A DNA stretch of 64,000 nucleotides from Alphaproteobacteria bacterium HGW-Alphaproteobacteria-18 (GCA_002841155.1 PHEH01000005.1:248001-312000), one strand, 5' to 3'; positions 1 to 10,800 are shown, numbered from the stretch's first letter. Made by a program: numbers and translations. Notes: a model not told the origin generated them from the sequence alone.

Positions 1-3000
1 GCCCCGAAAACCTCTATGTCGGTCTCAAGCCCGGCTTTGAGAGTTCGGTACAGGAGGGCGGGGAAGCCAGGTTCGAGGTTGTGGCCGTCAATGCCGATGG
101 CCAGGCTTCAGCGCAGCGGCTTTCCTGGAAAGTGCTTCAGATCAACTATCATTATGACTGGTACCGCGAAGGCGAGACTTGGAACTGGCGCCGCTCGCGC
201 ACGGTCACCAAGGTCAACGAAGGCGTGGTCAGCACACCTGCCGGCGGGACTGCCGAAATCAAGGTGGCAGCGCTCGACTGGGGCAGCCATGAACTGGTTG
301 TCGAAGGACAAGGCCCGAATGCCTCGGTGGGCGCCTCCACAGGCTTCTATGTCGGTTGGGGTGGCTGGGCGAGCGCAGATGGTACCGAAGCGCCTGACCG
401 CGTGAAGGTCGTCGCCGCAGAGAAGACCCCGAAAGTTGGCCAGAATGCCGAACTGACAATCCTGCCGCCCTATGACGGTCAGGCTCAGATTGTTGTGGCA
501 ACCGACCGTGTGCTGTCTGTCCAGAACGTCTCGGTCAGCGCAGCGGGCACCCGCGTCACCCTTCCGGTCACGGAAGAATGGGGCGAAGGCGCCTATGTGA
601 TGGTGAATGTCTATTCGGGCCGCGATCCGGTATTGCGGGCAAAGCCACGCCGCGCTGTGGGCATCGCTCATGTGCCGGTGGATATGGCTGCCCGCACCTT
701 TGCCCTGACGATCAACGCGCCTGATCTTGCGCGCCCGCGTGGTGAGCAGATGGTCGAGGTGGAGATCAAGGGCGGGCCGCGTGAGCCGGTCTTCCTGACC
801 GTCGCGGCTGTAGACGAGGGCATCCTCCAGCTGACCAAGTTCAAGTCGCCTGATCCGGTCGCCCATTATTTCGGCCGCAAGGCGCTCGGCGTTGAACTCT
901 ATGATGATTATGGCCGCCTGCTCGATCCCAATCTCGGCATGCCCGCTGAAGTCCGCTCCGGCGGTGACCAGCTGGGTGGGGAAGGGCTCTCGGTTGTTCC
1001 GGTCAAGTCGGTCGTGCTCTATTCCGGCCTCGTGGATGTCGGACGGTCGGGCAAGGCCCGCGTGCGTCTTGATATCCCGGAGTTCAATGGCCAGTTGAGG
1101 ATCATGGCAGTTGCCTGGTCGAAGACCGGTGTTGGCTCGGCAGACAAGAAGATGACTGTGCGCGACAGGGCACCTGCTGACCTCATCATGCCCCGTTTTC
1201 TTGCCCCTGGCGATGAAGCCGTGATCACAGCCAGCGTGGATAATATCGAACTCAGCAGCGGCCAGTTCAGTGCGAAAGTTGCTGGGACAGGTCAGCTGAG
1301 CGTGGCTGAGGCCTCCCTTATGCGGACCCTCCAGAAAGGCCAGCGCGCGGACATTCCGGTGCGTGTGACTGCCTCAGGCGAAGGCATCTCCAGCCTCAGC
1401 CTGAATGTCACCGGACCGGACAATTACCGGACCGACCGGACCTATGAGATCCAGACACGCTCGCCCTACCTTCCCGAGACACGGGCGACGAGCCAGCTGA
1501 TGCGGCCCGGTGAAACCTTCTCGGTCAGCCAGGCCCTGCTGACGGGCTATGTGCCGGGCTCAACCGAGGTTTCGGTCGGCTTCTCGCCGCTGCCGATCGA
1601 TGCGCCGACCCTCTACGCCTCGCTCGACCGGTATCCCTATGGATGCACCGAGCAGATCACCAGCCGGGCCGTGCCGCTCCTTTATTCGGAGCAACTCGTC
1701 TCGATGGGCGCCAAGGAGTCGCGGGACAATCCGCGCGACAAGGTCCAGACGGCGGTGAACACCGTTCTAAATCGTCAGGGCGCGGATGGCGCGTTCGGCC
1801 TCTGGCGGGAAGGGGATGGTTATGCCAACCCCTGGCTCGGGGCCTATGCAACAGACTTTATCTTCCGCGCCAAGGAAGCCGGTTATGCCGTGCCCGACGA
1901 AGCCCTGACACGGGCCTATGGCGCGCTGCGCAATGTCGCTACCGGCGATACGTGGCGGGTCTATGGCTACGACACGGATGTGTATGAGAGCCGCTATTCC
2001 AACGATACGGTCCAGCAGATGATGTACCGCTCCTCGGCCTATGCGCTCTATGTGCTGGCCAAGGCCGGTGAGGCGGACATTTCCCGCCTGCGTTATCTGC
2101 ATGACCGGGAGCTCAACAATATCAACAGCCCGCTCGCCCGCGCGCATATCGGGGCAGGCCTTGCCTATCTCGGTGACCGGGCGCGCGCCGCCTCGGCGTT
2201 CAAGTCGGCAGAGCAGAAGCTCGGCTATCGCAACACCGGCGATTACTACCAGACGCCGCTGCGCGATCTGGCCGCCATCGTTGCCCTCGCTGCGGAAGCC
2301 CAGCTCCCTGACACCGTCGCCCGTCTGGGCGAGCGGCTCGGTAAGGACGTGCCCGATGCGCCCAGCCTGACAACGCAGGAAAAGGCCTATCTTCTCTTGG
2401 CCGTCAACAGCCTCACCAAGGGCGAAACCGCCGTTCAGGTGAAGGTCGAAGGGCTCGGTAATGGCCGGGACAATGAGCGCCAGTACAGCCTCAGCGAGGC
2501 CCAGGCGCGGGGTGGGGCCAGCTTCCGCCTCGGGGGGGATATCCCACTCTTCCGCACGGTTCTGGTAACTGGGGCGCCGTCATCGCCGCCGCCGGCTGTT
2601 TCCTCCAAGCTCAGTGTCGACAAGCGCTTCTATGCGATGGCCGGCGAGCAGATGAAGCTTGATCAGATCCGGCAGGGTGAACGGGTTGTCATTGCCCTGA
2701 CGATCACGCCGGAAGAGCGCCGCGTGAACCCGGTGATCGTGGCCGACCTTCTGCCCGCAGGCTTCGAGATCGAAGCGATCCTGCGTCCGGCCGATGGGCG
2801 TCTCTACGAGTATGATTGGCGATCCGGTGAAAACCGTGTCCGTGCCGGTGCTTTCGGCTTCCTCGGAGAGATCGGCCGCCCCCAAAGCGCGCAGTCGCAG
2901 GACGACCGCTTTGTGGCAGCGATCGACGTGACCGAGAACCCGGTGACGCTGGCCTATGTTGTCCGCGCGGTCAGCCCGGGCAGCTTTGCGATCCCCGGCG

Positions 3001-3098
3001 TTGTGGCTGAGGATATGTACCGCCCTGAAGTCTTCGCCCGTTCGGCGCCCGGCCGTGTGACCGTGCTTGCCGCGCAGGGCGCAGCGGGCGGACGCTGA
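1..3098 (+). CDS. Bacterial alpha-2-macroglobulin family protein (5' partial)
   Basis: Large periplasmic protease-trap protein of the YfhM type, thought to protect the envelope from host or rival proteases. The frame is open from the first complete codon at position 3, so the N-terminus (signal peptide and first MG domains) lies outside the window. Visible parts are MG-like beta domains, the motif YHYDWYRE, the A2M core around KSVVLYSG and DIPEFNGQLR, and the thioester motif GCTEQ, whose Cys codon is at 1644-1646. An alpha-helical thioester domain and a C-terminal domain with DLLPAGFEIE follow. The gene ends 17 nt before a PBP1C gene, the classical yfhM-pbpC pairing, in which the trap works with the enzyme that repairs the wall. 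The family call is firm; the exact subtype is inferred. Confidence 0.93.
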   Translation, partial: PENLYVGLKPGFESSVQEGGEARFEVVAVNADGQASAQRLSWKVLQINYHYDWYREGETWNWRRSRTVTKVNEGVVSTPAGGTAEIKVAALDWGSHELVVEGQGPNASVGASTGFYVGWGGWASADGTEAPDRVKVVAAEKTPKVGQNAELTILPPYDGQAQIVVATDRVLSVQNVSVSAAGTRVTLPVTEEWGEGAYVMVNVYSGRDPVLRAKPRRAVGIAHVPVDMAARTFALTINAPDLARPRGEQMVEVEIKGGPREPVFLTVAAVDEGILQLTKFKSPDPVAHYFGRKALGVELYDDYGRLLDPNLGMPAEVRSGGDQLGGEGLSVVPVKSVVLYSGLVDVGRSGKARVRLDIPEFNGQLRIMAVAWSKTGVGSADKKMTVRDRAPADLIMPRFLAPGDEAVITASVDNIELSSGQFSAKVAGTGQLSVAEASLMRTLQKGQRADIPVRVTASGEGISSLSLNVTGPDNYRTDRTYEIQTRSPYLPETRATSQLMRPGETFSVSQALLTGYVPGSTEVSVGFSPLPIDAPTLYASLDRYPYGCTEQITSRAVPLLYSEQLVSMGAKESRDNPRDKVQTAVNTVLNRQGADGAFGLWREGDGYANPWLGAYATDFIFRAKEAGYAVPDEALTRAYGALRNVATGDTWRVYGYDTDVYESRYSNDTVQQMMYRSSAYALYVLAKAGEADISRLRYLHDRELNNINSPLARAHIGAGLAYLGDRARAASAFKSAEQKLGYRNTGDYYQTPLRDLAAIVALAAEAQLPDTVARLGERLGKDVPDAPSLTTQEKAYLLLAVNSLTKGETAVQVKVEGLGNGRDNERQYSLSEAQARGGASFRLGGDIPLFRTVLVTGAPSSPPPAVSSKLSVDKRFYAMAGEQMKLDQIRQGERVVIALTITPEERRVNPVIVADLLPAGFEIEAILRPADGRLYEYDWRSGENRVRAGAFGFLGEIGRPQSAQSQDDRFVAAIDVTENPVTLAYVVRAVSPGSFAIPGVVAEDMYRPEVFARSAPGRVTVLAAQGAAGGR

Positions 3099-3115
3099 TC
3101 GAAGGGGAGGGCAGT

Positions 3116-5194
3116 TTGGGCCAGTTTTTCGGCCAGTCCGTCCCGAAACGCCTCCTTGCGGGACTGGCCGCCCTCATTGCGGCTGTCCTGCTGATTGACG
3201 TGATCTTCCCCCCGCCGCTGGAGCGCGCGGGGGGTGTTTCCGTTCTCGTGACAGACCGCGCCGGCAAGCCCCTACGGGCCTTTCCAACACCCGATGGCCG
3301 CTGGCGGTTTGATGTGGATCTTGCCCGGATTGATCCGGACTTTGTCGATGCCCTGGTGCGGGTCGAGGACAAACGTTTCTGGGATCATCACGGTACGGAT
3401 TGGCTGGGCCTCTTCCGCGCGGCGTTCGACAGTATCAAGGCAGGCGAGATCGTCTCGGGCGGCTCCACCCTCACCATGCAGACGGCGCGGATGCTGGAGC
3501 CGCGCCCGCGCAATCCCGGTTCCAAGCTGATCGAGATATGGCGGGCAAACCAGCTCGAACGCCGCCTCTCCAAGCGCGAGATTCTGGAGCTCTACCTCTC
3601 GCTCACGCCCTATGGCGGTAATCTTGAAGGCGTGCGCGCGGCCAGCTGGAGCTATTTCGGCCATGAAGCCGACCGGCTCTCAACCGATGAGATCGCCCTG
3701 CTGATTGCCTTGCCCCAGTCACCTGAAGTGCGCCGTCCCGATCGGCGGCCAGAATATGCCGCGCGTTCGCGCGATTGGGTCGCCGAGAAGCTCGCTGGTT
3801 ATGGGGTCTTCTCGGAAAACGACGTCCTGGATGTTGCCTCAACATCCGTCCCGGTCCGGCGGCTGGACTTCCCCGACCGCGCCTGGCACGGCGCCGACGC
3901 GGTTCTGGCAAATGGCCCGCGCGCCGACGTCCGCTCAACCCTGGATTCTGCCCTCCAGGCGGAGCTTGAGCGCATTGCCCTGACACGGGCTGAGCAGGAA
4001 GGAGCAGATGTCCAGGTCTCCGTGATTGTCGTGCACGTCCCGACCCGCGCGGTCCGCGCGCTGGTCGGTTCGGCCTCGCGGGAACGGGCAGGCGGTTGGC
4101 TTGACCTCACCAATCGCCCCAGGTCGCCGGGATCTACCCTCAAGCCCTTCATCTACGGGCTTGCATTTGATGATGGCACAGCGTCTTCCGACACCCGCAT
4201 CCAGGATTTGCCGAGCCGGTTCGCAGGGTACCAGCCCGAGAATTTCGACCGCATGTTCCATGGCGATGTGCGGGTGTCAGACGCGTTGCAGCATTCCCTG
4301 AATGTGCCGGCAGTGCTGATGCTCGACCGGATCGGGGCGGAGCGCTTCTCGGCGCAGCTTGCCATCGCGGGCGCGAGGCCGCGCGTGTCGGGCGCCAAAG
4401 GCCAGTCAGCAGGCCTGGCGATTGCGCTTGGCGGAGCCGGAATGACGGGCAGGGAACTGGCCATCCTCTATGCGGCACTCGGCGATGGCGGCGTTGCAAA
4501 GCCGCTGGTCTGGCGCGCTGAGGAAGAGGTGGCAAGCCGCTCCGATCCTGGCCGGCGTCTGATGAGTGAGGCAAGTGCTTCAGAGATCCTCCGCATCTTG
4601 CAGGGGTCTCCTTCACCTTCGGGGCGAATGCCGGGCCGGCTCACGCAGGATGCTCCCCAGATCGCCTTCAAGACAGGCACCTCTTATGGTTATCGCGACG
4701 CTTGGGCGGCGGCGGTTTCCGGCCAGCACGCGATCGTGGTCTGGGTCGGCCGGGCCGATGGCGCCCCGCGTACAGGCGTCACCGGCCGCGACATTGCCCT
4801 GCCTATCCTGTTCGAGATGGCAGACAGGGCCGCCCATCATCTGCGCGATGATGGCGATAGCGAACGACGCCTCAGTGCCATGCCGCTGACCCCGGCAAAG
4901 GGAGCGCTGCGGGCCTTTTCCACTGACCGGCCACCGGAAATCCTGTTTCCGCCCCAGGGCGCGGAGCTTTGGGCGGGGAGAGTGGACGGGCGCGCACCGC
5001 GGCCATTCGTACTCGCCGGGCGCGGCGCCGGCGCGTTAAGCTGGTTCATTGATGGAGAGCCCGCCTCCCTGGATGATGCCGGAGCGCCTGTCTGGCGGCC
5101 CGATCAGCCTGGGTTCTATCTGGTAACTGCGGTGGACGGGGCAGGCAGGGCCAGCCGGGTGCGCGTCCGTGTGCTGACTGAAGATCCAGCCTGA
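3116..5194 (+). CDS. pbpC: Penicillin-binding protein 1C
   Basis: Bifunctional peptidoglycan synthase, 692 aa, with one N-terminal membrane anchor (about residues 13-31). It has a GT51 glycosyltransferase domain (EDKRFWDHHG, GGSTLTMQTARML), then a transpeptidase domain with the SxxK serine in PGSTLKPF, an SLN motif (SLNVP) and KTGTS, then the small BiPBP_C domain that marks PBP1C. Domain order and length match the family. The start is TTG at 3116, preceded by a GAAGGGGAGG ribosome-binding region; no ATG fits better. It follows the alpha-2-macroglobulin gene by 17 nt, so the two are probably one operon acting in the periplasm. Confidence 0.95.
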   Translation: MGQFFGQSVPKRLLAGLAALIAAVLLIDVIFPPPLERAGGVSVLVTDRAGKPLRAFPTPDGRWRFDVDLARIDPDFVDALVRVEDKRFWDHHGTDWLGLFRAAFDSIKAGEIVSGGSTLTMQTARMLEPRPRNPGSKLIEIWRANQLERRLSKREILELYLSLTPYGGNLEGVRAASWSYFGHEADRLSTDEIALLIALPQSPEVRRPDRRPEYAARSRDWVAEKLAGYGVFSENDVLDVASTSVPVRRLDFPDRAWHGADAVLANGPRADVRSTLDSALQAELERIALTRAEQEGADVQVSVIVVHVPTRAVRALVGSASRERAGGWLDLTNRPRSPGSTLKPFIYGLAFDDGTASSDTRIQDLPSRFAGYQPENFDRMFHGDVRVSDALQHSLNVPAVLMLDRIGAERFSAQLAIAGARPRVSGAKGQSAGLAIALGGAGMTGRELAILYAALGDGGVAKPLVWRAEEEVASRSDPGRRLMSEASASEILRILQGSPSPSGRMPGRLTQDAPQIAFKTGTSYGYRDAWAAAVSGQHAIVVWVGRADGAPRTGVTGRDIALPILFEMADRAAHHLRDDGDSERRLSAMPLTPAKGALRAFSTDRPPEILFPPQGAELWAGRVDGRAPRPFVLAGRGAGALSWFIDGEPASLDDAGAPVWRPDQPGFYLVTAVDGAGRASRVRVRVLTEDPA

Positions 5195-5344
5195 TCATAT
5201 TGTGTGCATCAGGTCACATGGGCGTGACAAAATACACCTTAACGCATTTGATGCCTTTTTTGTGCCGCCTGTAGCAACTAATTCGAATTTGCCGCGTATA
5301 AGTGCCCCTTCGGGTACCGGCAAAGTAAGAGTTAATAATCGAGC

Positions 5345-5992
5345 GTGCTTACCAATCGTCCAGCCGTCCTTATCGCCGTTGTCGCCGGGGCTCTTGCTTC
5401 CAGCGTTGCGTTCATGTCGGACGCTGGTGTTGAAGACCGCCGCGCCGAGTACGCGCCGATTCGCGTCGCAACGGCTGTCTTTGCAGGTGGGTGCGTCTCC
5501 TGTGTCGAGGCTGATTTTGATCGGGTTGCAGGCGTTATCGAAACCGTTCCGGGCTATACGGGTGGCGCGGGCGATCAGCCAACCTACAAGCAGGTTGCTG
5601 CCGGCGGCACGGGACATTACGAAGCCGTAAAGGTTACCTACGATCCGTCGCGCATCTCCTATGAAGACCTCGCGACAAGCTTCATCCGTTCCATCGACCC
5701 GACAGATGATGAAGGTCAGTTCTGCGACAGGGGCGAAAGCTACCGCAGTGCCATCTTCGTTTCTGGCCAGAGCGAGCGGGCTGCGGCCGCAGCTACGGTG
5801 TCTGGTGCCCAGCGTTTGCTCGGCAAGGAAGTTGTAACGGAAATCCGTCCACTGATGACCTTCTGGCCGGCTGAGGAGCAGTATCAGGATTACGCCCTCA
5901 AGAACGCGGCCAAGTATGCAAGCCAGCGTGAGGCCTGCGGTCGCGATAAACGGCTGATGGAAGTCTGGGGCACCAACGCGCCAGCCCTCTGA
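5345..5992 (+). CDS. msrA: Peptide-methionine (S)-S-oxide reductase, exported, atypical active site
   Basis: Reduces methionine-S-sulfoxide in proteins. 215 aa with a GTG start and a hydrophobic N-terminal segment (about residues 5-23), so probably periplasmic or membrane-anchored. Family motifs are clear: FAGGC, GYTGG, HYEAVKVTYDP, QFCDRGESYRSAIF and FWPAEEQYQDY. The active-site loop reads Cys50-Val-Ser-Cys53 instead of the usual GCFWC: the catalytic Cys50 is kept, but the Phe-Trp pair that forms the methyl-group pocket is Val-Ser. A late cysteine (REACGR) could act as resolving residue. It stands alone after pbpC with a 150-nt gap that probably holds its own promoter. The family call is secure; substrate preference may be altered. 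Confidence 0.88.
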   Translation: MLTNRPAVLIAVVAGALASSVAFMSDAGVEDRRAEYAPIRVATAVFAGGCVSCVEADFDRVAGVIETVPGYTGGAGDQPTYKQVAAGGTGHYEAVKVTYDPSRISYEDLATSFIRSIDPTDDEGQFCDRGESYRSAIFVSGQSERAAAAATVSGAQRLLGKEVVTEIRPLMTFWPAEEQYQDYALKNAAKYASQREACGRDKRLMEVWGTNAPAL

Positions 5993-6000
5993 GTGCGGGC

Positions 6001-7578
6001 TCAGCCCCCAAATGCAGCCGTGGGGCAGGGCGGTTCGGGGAACTCCATTTCGCCGATAAACCGGTTTTCCCATTCCCTTGTGCGTTCCGATGGGGCGTAG
6101 CCCTCGCCGATATAGAGTTGGAAAACCCGTGTGATCGGGCACCCGTTTTTACGCTTGCCCAGATCGATACGGACCTGACCCGCCGGTTCAAAGTTCTCAA
6201 AATCACTGCGAAGCAGCGGCCGGAGACTGGCATGCAGGGACGCGATCAGCACCCTCTCCGAGAGAGGGGCTTCTAGGGGCACACTTTCTGAAAAGCTCTT
6301 GGGACCGGGATAGCGCCGCCAGGAAATCAGTGGCAGGTCGCGGTCGCGGGCATAGAAGTCCAGGCCATGCCAGGCTTCCCGTTCATCGACCAGGATAGCC
6401 GTTGCGCCCAGGCGCTCCGCTTCGGCAAAGACCTGCTGGGCTGAAGCCTCCCATCCGCGTGTTCGCTTGGCAGCATTATCCAGTCCGAGACCCGTTGTGG
6501 AGGCGGCCGGCAGCAGCGTCATGCCCATGAACAGCGCGCCCACCAGCAGGTTGACCCCGAGGCTTGCCCAAAGCGTGACCGCCTTGCCCCGGCTGAACCA
6601 GATCGCGATCAGAAGCGCCGCGCCAGGATAAGCGGTTGCCGTCCAGTTGGCATGGGCGCGTGACAGGATCGCCTGGCACAGGATGAAGATCAGAACCGGC
6701 AGGATGAAGCAGAGCAGCCAGCGTTCGTGACTGGCCGTCTCGCCTTGCCGGGTGCGATAGAGAAAGAGGCCCGTGAGCAATGCCAAAAAGCTGACCGGAC
6801 CGAACATGCCCAGCTGGTCGGCAAACCAGCTCAGCGCATTCTCGGGGTTAAAAAGGTCGCCCCCAAGATTGGCATTGTCGACCGTGTGGCTGACAGTGGC
6901 AAAATCATTCGCTGCGTTCCAGGCCAGGTGCGGGGCCACGATCAGCCCGGCAATCAGGCTGGCCAATACGCCTCGCAGGGACAGGATGGCCCGGCGGGTC
7001 GGCGCATCGATAAGGCAGGTCAGCGCGATCCCGATCAGGAAATAGAGCATCGCGTATTTCGACAGCATGCCCGCGCCGATCACGCCCCCCAGCAGGGCCG
7101 CCGAGACCCAGAGACCTTTCCCGCTCCTGAGGCGCCACAGAAGATAGAGGCCCGCGCACCAGAACGGCATGAGAACCCCATCCGTTGACAGAACGGCCGA
7201 TGAGAGAATGACGGATGGCATCAGGGCATAGAGCAGCGCGGCGAAAAATCCGGCGCGCGCGTCCAGCATGGCTCGCCCTGTCAGGAATATGAGGGCGGCC
7301 GCAACTGTGTGGAGCACCGGCGCAGCAAGTCTTATGGCCCACTCATGAGTCCCAAAGAGAGAGGTTGTCAGGTGGATCACCCAGGCGATCATCGGAGGCT
7401 TGGAATAATAGCCCCATTCGAGTGTCTGTCCCCAGCGCCAGTATTGAGCTTCGTCCGCATAGAGCTCGAGCGGGGAGGCCAGGACGGCAATGATGCGTAG
7501 AATCAGCAGCAGACCAAGGGCAGCCACGATCAGACGTTCAAAGGTCTGCGGACGAATGGGCGCGGTCGATTCTGTCAT
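6001..7578 (-). CDS. GT39-family (ArnT/PMT-like) membrane glycosyltransferase
   Basis: Integral membrane glycosyltransferase of about 525 aa that would use a polyprenyl-phosphate sugar donor to modify an envelope glycan, lipid or protein. The N-terminal half has many transmembrane helices. The first periplasmic loop carries the acidic catalytic motif typical of the fold (ELYADEAQYWRWG), followed by YYSKPP, characteristic of the ArnT/PMT_2 group. The C-terminal portion (after about residue 370) is soluble and predicted periplasmic. The gene is convergent with msrA, only 8 nt apart, and transcribed alone. The acceptor cannot be read from sequence. Confidence 0.85.
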   Translation of the reverse strand: MTESTAPIRPQTFERLIVAALGLLLILRIIAVLASPLELYADEAQYWRWGQTLEWGYYSKPPMIAWVIHLTTSLFGTHEWAIRLAAPVLHTVAAALIFLTGRAMLDARAGFFAALLYALMPSVILSSAVLSTDGVLMPFWCAGLYLLWRLRSGKGLWVSAALLGGVIGAGMLSKYAMLYFLIGIALTCLIDAPTRRAILSLRGVLASLIAGLIVAPHLAWNAANDFATVSHTVDNANLGGDLFNPENALSWFADQLGMFGPVSFLALLTGLFLYRTRQGETASHERWLLCFILPVLIFILCQAILSRAHANWTATAYPGAALLIAIWFSRGKAVTLWASLGVNLLVGALFMGMTLLPAASTTGLGLDNAAKRTRGWEASAQQVFAEAERLGATAILVDEREAWHGLDFYARDRDLPLISWRRYPGPKSFSESVPLEAPLSERVLIASLHASLRPLLRSDFENFEPAGQVRIDLGKRKNGCPITRVFQLYIGEGYAPSERTREWENRFIGEMEFPEPPCPTAAFGG

Positions 7579-7745
7579 TGCAGCTCCGTAGGGGTTCTGT
7601 GTGGGTCTTATGGCCTCTCCGGAGGCCCAGATACAGGGGCAGGTGCCGTCAGATGGGGCGGTTGGACCATTAACAGCGTGTCATTTTTGCATCGCAACTC
7701 AAAAACCGTACTCGAGCCGAAATGCGATGCTGAACCTTCAAACGC

Positions 7746-7763
7746 TTGTCACTAATCTGTCAC
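7746..7763 (+). promoter_or_regulatory. Candidate Pho box (PhoB site) before the TonB receptor
   Basis: The sequence TTGTCAC-TAAT-CTGTCAC consists of two 7-bp direct repeats with an 11-bp period, the arrangement of the PhoB consensus (CTGTCAT, four AT-rich bases, CTGTCAC). It ends 76 nt before the ATG of the TonB receptor gene. A weak -10-like TTAAGG lies about 10 nt downstream, where a PhoB-dependent promoter would have it. The rest of the 261-nt gap shows nothing else I can name. Confidence 0.5.
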
Positions 7764-7839
7764 TCAGCGGGGTTAAGGCCTCGCCAAACCCGGTCTCGCG
7801 AGGGGGCCGTGGTGATGGTCGAAATTCGGGGAACTCCAA

Positions 7840-10800
7840 ATGATCAAGAATTTCTTTGCGCGCAGCGCATCGATCGCGGCTATTGCGGCGCTTGCGCCTG
7901 TAGCTGCGGTTTACGCCCAGGAGACTGCGTCTGAGCTTCGTGGCTCGATTGTGGATCAGAGCGGAGCAGCTGTCGTTGGCGCTACCGTTACCGTCCTGCA
8001 CGGGCCGACTGGCTCGTCCAGCGTCATGACTACCGGCTCGAACGGTACGTTCTTCCAGACTGGCCTTCGTCCGGGCGGTCCATACTCCATCACCGTCAGT
8101 GCGCCAGGTTACGAGGCCTCTGCTGTTGAAGGCCTCAGCCTCAATCCAGGTACCCAGCCGCCCTTGCGCCTGCGCCTTGCTGCGGTCGGTGATGACACGG
8201 CAGTACTCGATACGGTTGTTGTGACAGGAGCTGCCATCAGCGCGCTTGACCTGAACAACGGCGTTGGTTCGAACTACGGCGCACGCGACGTTGCAAACCA
8301 GCCATCGCTCGCACGCGACATCATCGCGACCCTCAACCGTGACCCGCTTGCTGTTTCCAGCGGCCCGAACAACCTCTCGGTTGCCGGTGTGAACCCACGC
8401 TACAACGCCGTCACCATCGATGGCGCCCGTCAGGCTGATAACCTCGGTCTCGGCACCAACACCTTCCCGACAGCGCGTTCGCCCATCAACCTTGATATCG
8501 TTGAAGCTGTCTCGCTCGTTGCTTCTGACTACACCGTCACCGCGTCGGGCTTCACCGGCGGTCTGGTGAACGTTGTCACCAAAGGCGGTTCGAACGAAAT
8601 CGACGGTTCGGCTTTCTACTACTACCGCGATCAGGACTATATCGGCACCAGCGTGTTCGGTGGCGATCGTTCCTACAACCCAGGTATCTTCGAAGAAAAA
8701 GAATACGGCGCAACGCTTCGCGGCCCGATCATCAAGGACAAGCTCTTCTTCTCGCTGTCCTATGACAAGTTCGAGACTGCCCAGCAGGTCGACATTTCTT
8801 CATCAGCAGCGTCGGCTGGCTACAGCGAAGCGTTCTACACCGCTCTGAACCAGCTCGTGCTGGACACCTACGGCATCGATATGGGCGGCCGCCCCATGCA
8901 GGTGGCTGTTCCGGAAGAAACCGAGCGCCTCTTTGCTCGTATCGACTGGGACATCAACAACGATCACCGCCTTCAGATCCAGTACCAGAACACGGAAGAA
9001 ACCAGTGTTTCGGGCGCCACCTCGGCCACGACCTTCCAGTCGGCCTGGTATGATGTCCCAAGCACGCTGAACAGCTACACGGCTCAGCTCTTCTCCAACT
9101 GGACACCCAACCTCTCGACCCGTCTGCGGGCATCCTACACCGAGAACGAGCGTCTCCAGAACTGCCGCGCCGGTGAAGGCGTTGGCGCGCTGAGCATGAT
9201 CCTCTCGGTCAACAACACGGTTGGCACGCCGCTCGAAGGTCTGCTGAACATTTCCAACCCGGCAACGACCCGCACGCTCAGCGGCGGCTGTGACCAGTTC
9301 CGTCACACCAACACCTATGCGGATGAGCGCCTGACCCTTTTCGGCCAGGCAGACTATGTCTGGAACGATGTGATCTTCACCTTCGGCGGTGAGTACGAAA
9401 CGCTGGACGCGGCCAACGCGTTCTCGCAGTTTTCGCGCGGTCAGTACACCTTCACCGGTGCACAGAACCTGATCGACGGCACAGCAAACGTCCAGTACCG
9501 GAACGTGGCTTCCAACAACACCGGCGCTTACCTGACCCAGTATGACTATGCACGCTGGACCGGTTTTGCTCAGGCTCGCTGGCAAGTGCTTCCGGAACTC
9601 GAGCTGACCGGTGGTCTGCGTTACGAGTACATCTCGACGGACAGCGGCGCAGTGCTCGATCCGGGCTTCGAAGCCCAGGTTGGTATTCCCAACACGACCA
9701 ATACCGACGGCCTCGACATCATCATGCCGCGCTTTGGTTTCCGCTACACTCCGCTTGATCGCACGACGATCTCGGGTGGCATTGGCCTCTTCTCGGGTGG
9801 TGATCCGGGTGTGTGGACCCTCAACACGGCAGCCCCGCTGGTCGTTGTTGCCCAGCAGAACCTGACGGGTGTGAACCCGACAGTCATTCCGCAGGTGCTG
9901 CTCGACGCAGTGGCGAACGGTTCTGCCGGTGCCATCGATGCTCTGGACCCAGGCTTCGTGCTTCCGTCTGACTGGAAAGCATCGCTGCGTATCGACCAGT
10001 CCTTCGACCTGAACTTCGGTGCTGTGGATCTCGGTTCCAACTACCGCGCTTCGGTCCAGGTTCTGCACACGCGTTCCAAGGACGCCTTCCTCTGGGAAGA
10101 ATACGCCCAGACGAACGGTGGCCTGACCCCAGGTGTGGCGCCGGATGGCCGTCCGATCTACGCCGACCTTCAGGCGCTGGGTCTCTCCAACCGCACGATC
10201 CTGACGAACGCTTCGGGCGATGAAAGCACAGTTTACACTGTGTCGCTTGAGAAGTCGTACGACAACGGCCTTGATCTCTTCATGTCCTATGCCCACCAGG
10301 ACGTTGAAGCCATGACCGAGGGTTCTTCCTCGCGTGGTATCTCGGCATGGCGTGGCCAGGTGGCCGCAGACCGGAACTTCCCCGGCCCGCGCACCTCGCT
10401 TTACGAGATCTCTGACGCCTTCAAGCTGGGTCTTGGTTATGAGCGCGCCTTCATTGGTGACCTGGCAACGCGGGTTGACCTGTTTGGTCAGTTCACCTCG
10501 GGCGGCCGCTTCACCTATACCTACGACATCGGCAACGGCTCGACCTCAAACGACTCGCTGTTTGGCCGCGCCGGTAATGGTGAAGGTCCATACGACAACA
10601 ACCCGCTGTACATTCCGGACCTCTTCGGCGATCCGAACGTTGTTTACGGCCCGAACTTCAACCTCGCCGCCTTTGGCGAGTATGTGAAGAAGAACAACCT
10701 CAAGCAGGGTCAGATCTCTGAAGTCAACGGCGCGAAGTCCAAGTGGAACCAGCGCTTTGATTTCCGCCTGCAGCAGGATCTTCCGGGTATCTGGGGTGCT

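Noticed and set aside
5195..6142. A 315-codon frame antisense to msrA
   Set aside because: Overlaps a gene with clear MsrA motifs and has no family features.
7601..7843. Possible 80-aa gene before the TonB receptor
   Set aside because: Spans the Pho-box-like promoter region, has no ribosome-binding site and no recognisable composition.
8803..10296. A 497-codon open frame antisense to the TonB receptor gene
   Set aside because: Same cause; the sense strand has intact plug and barrel sequence.
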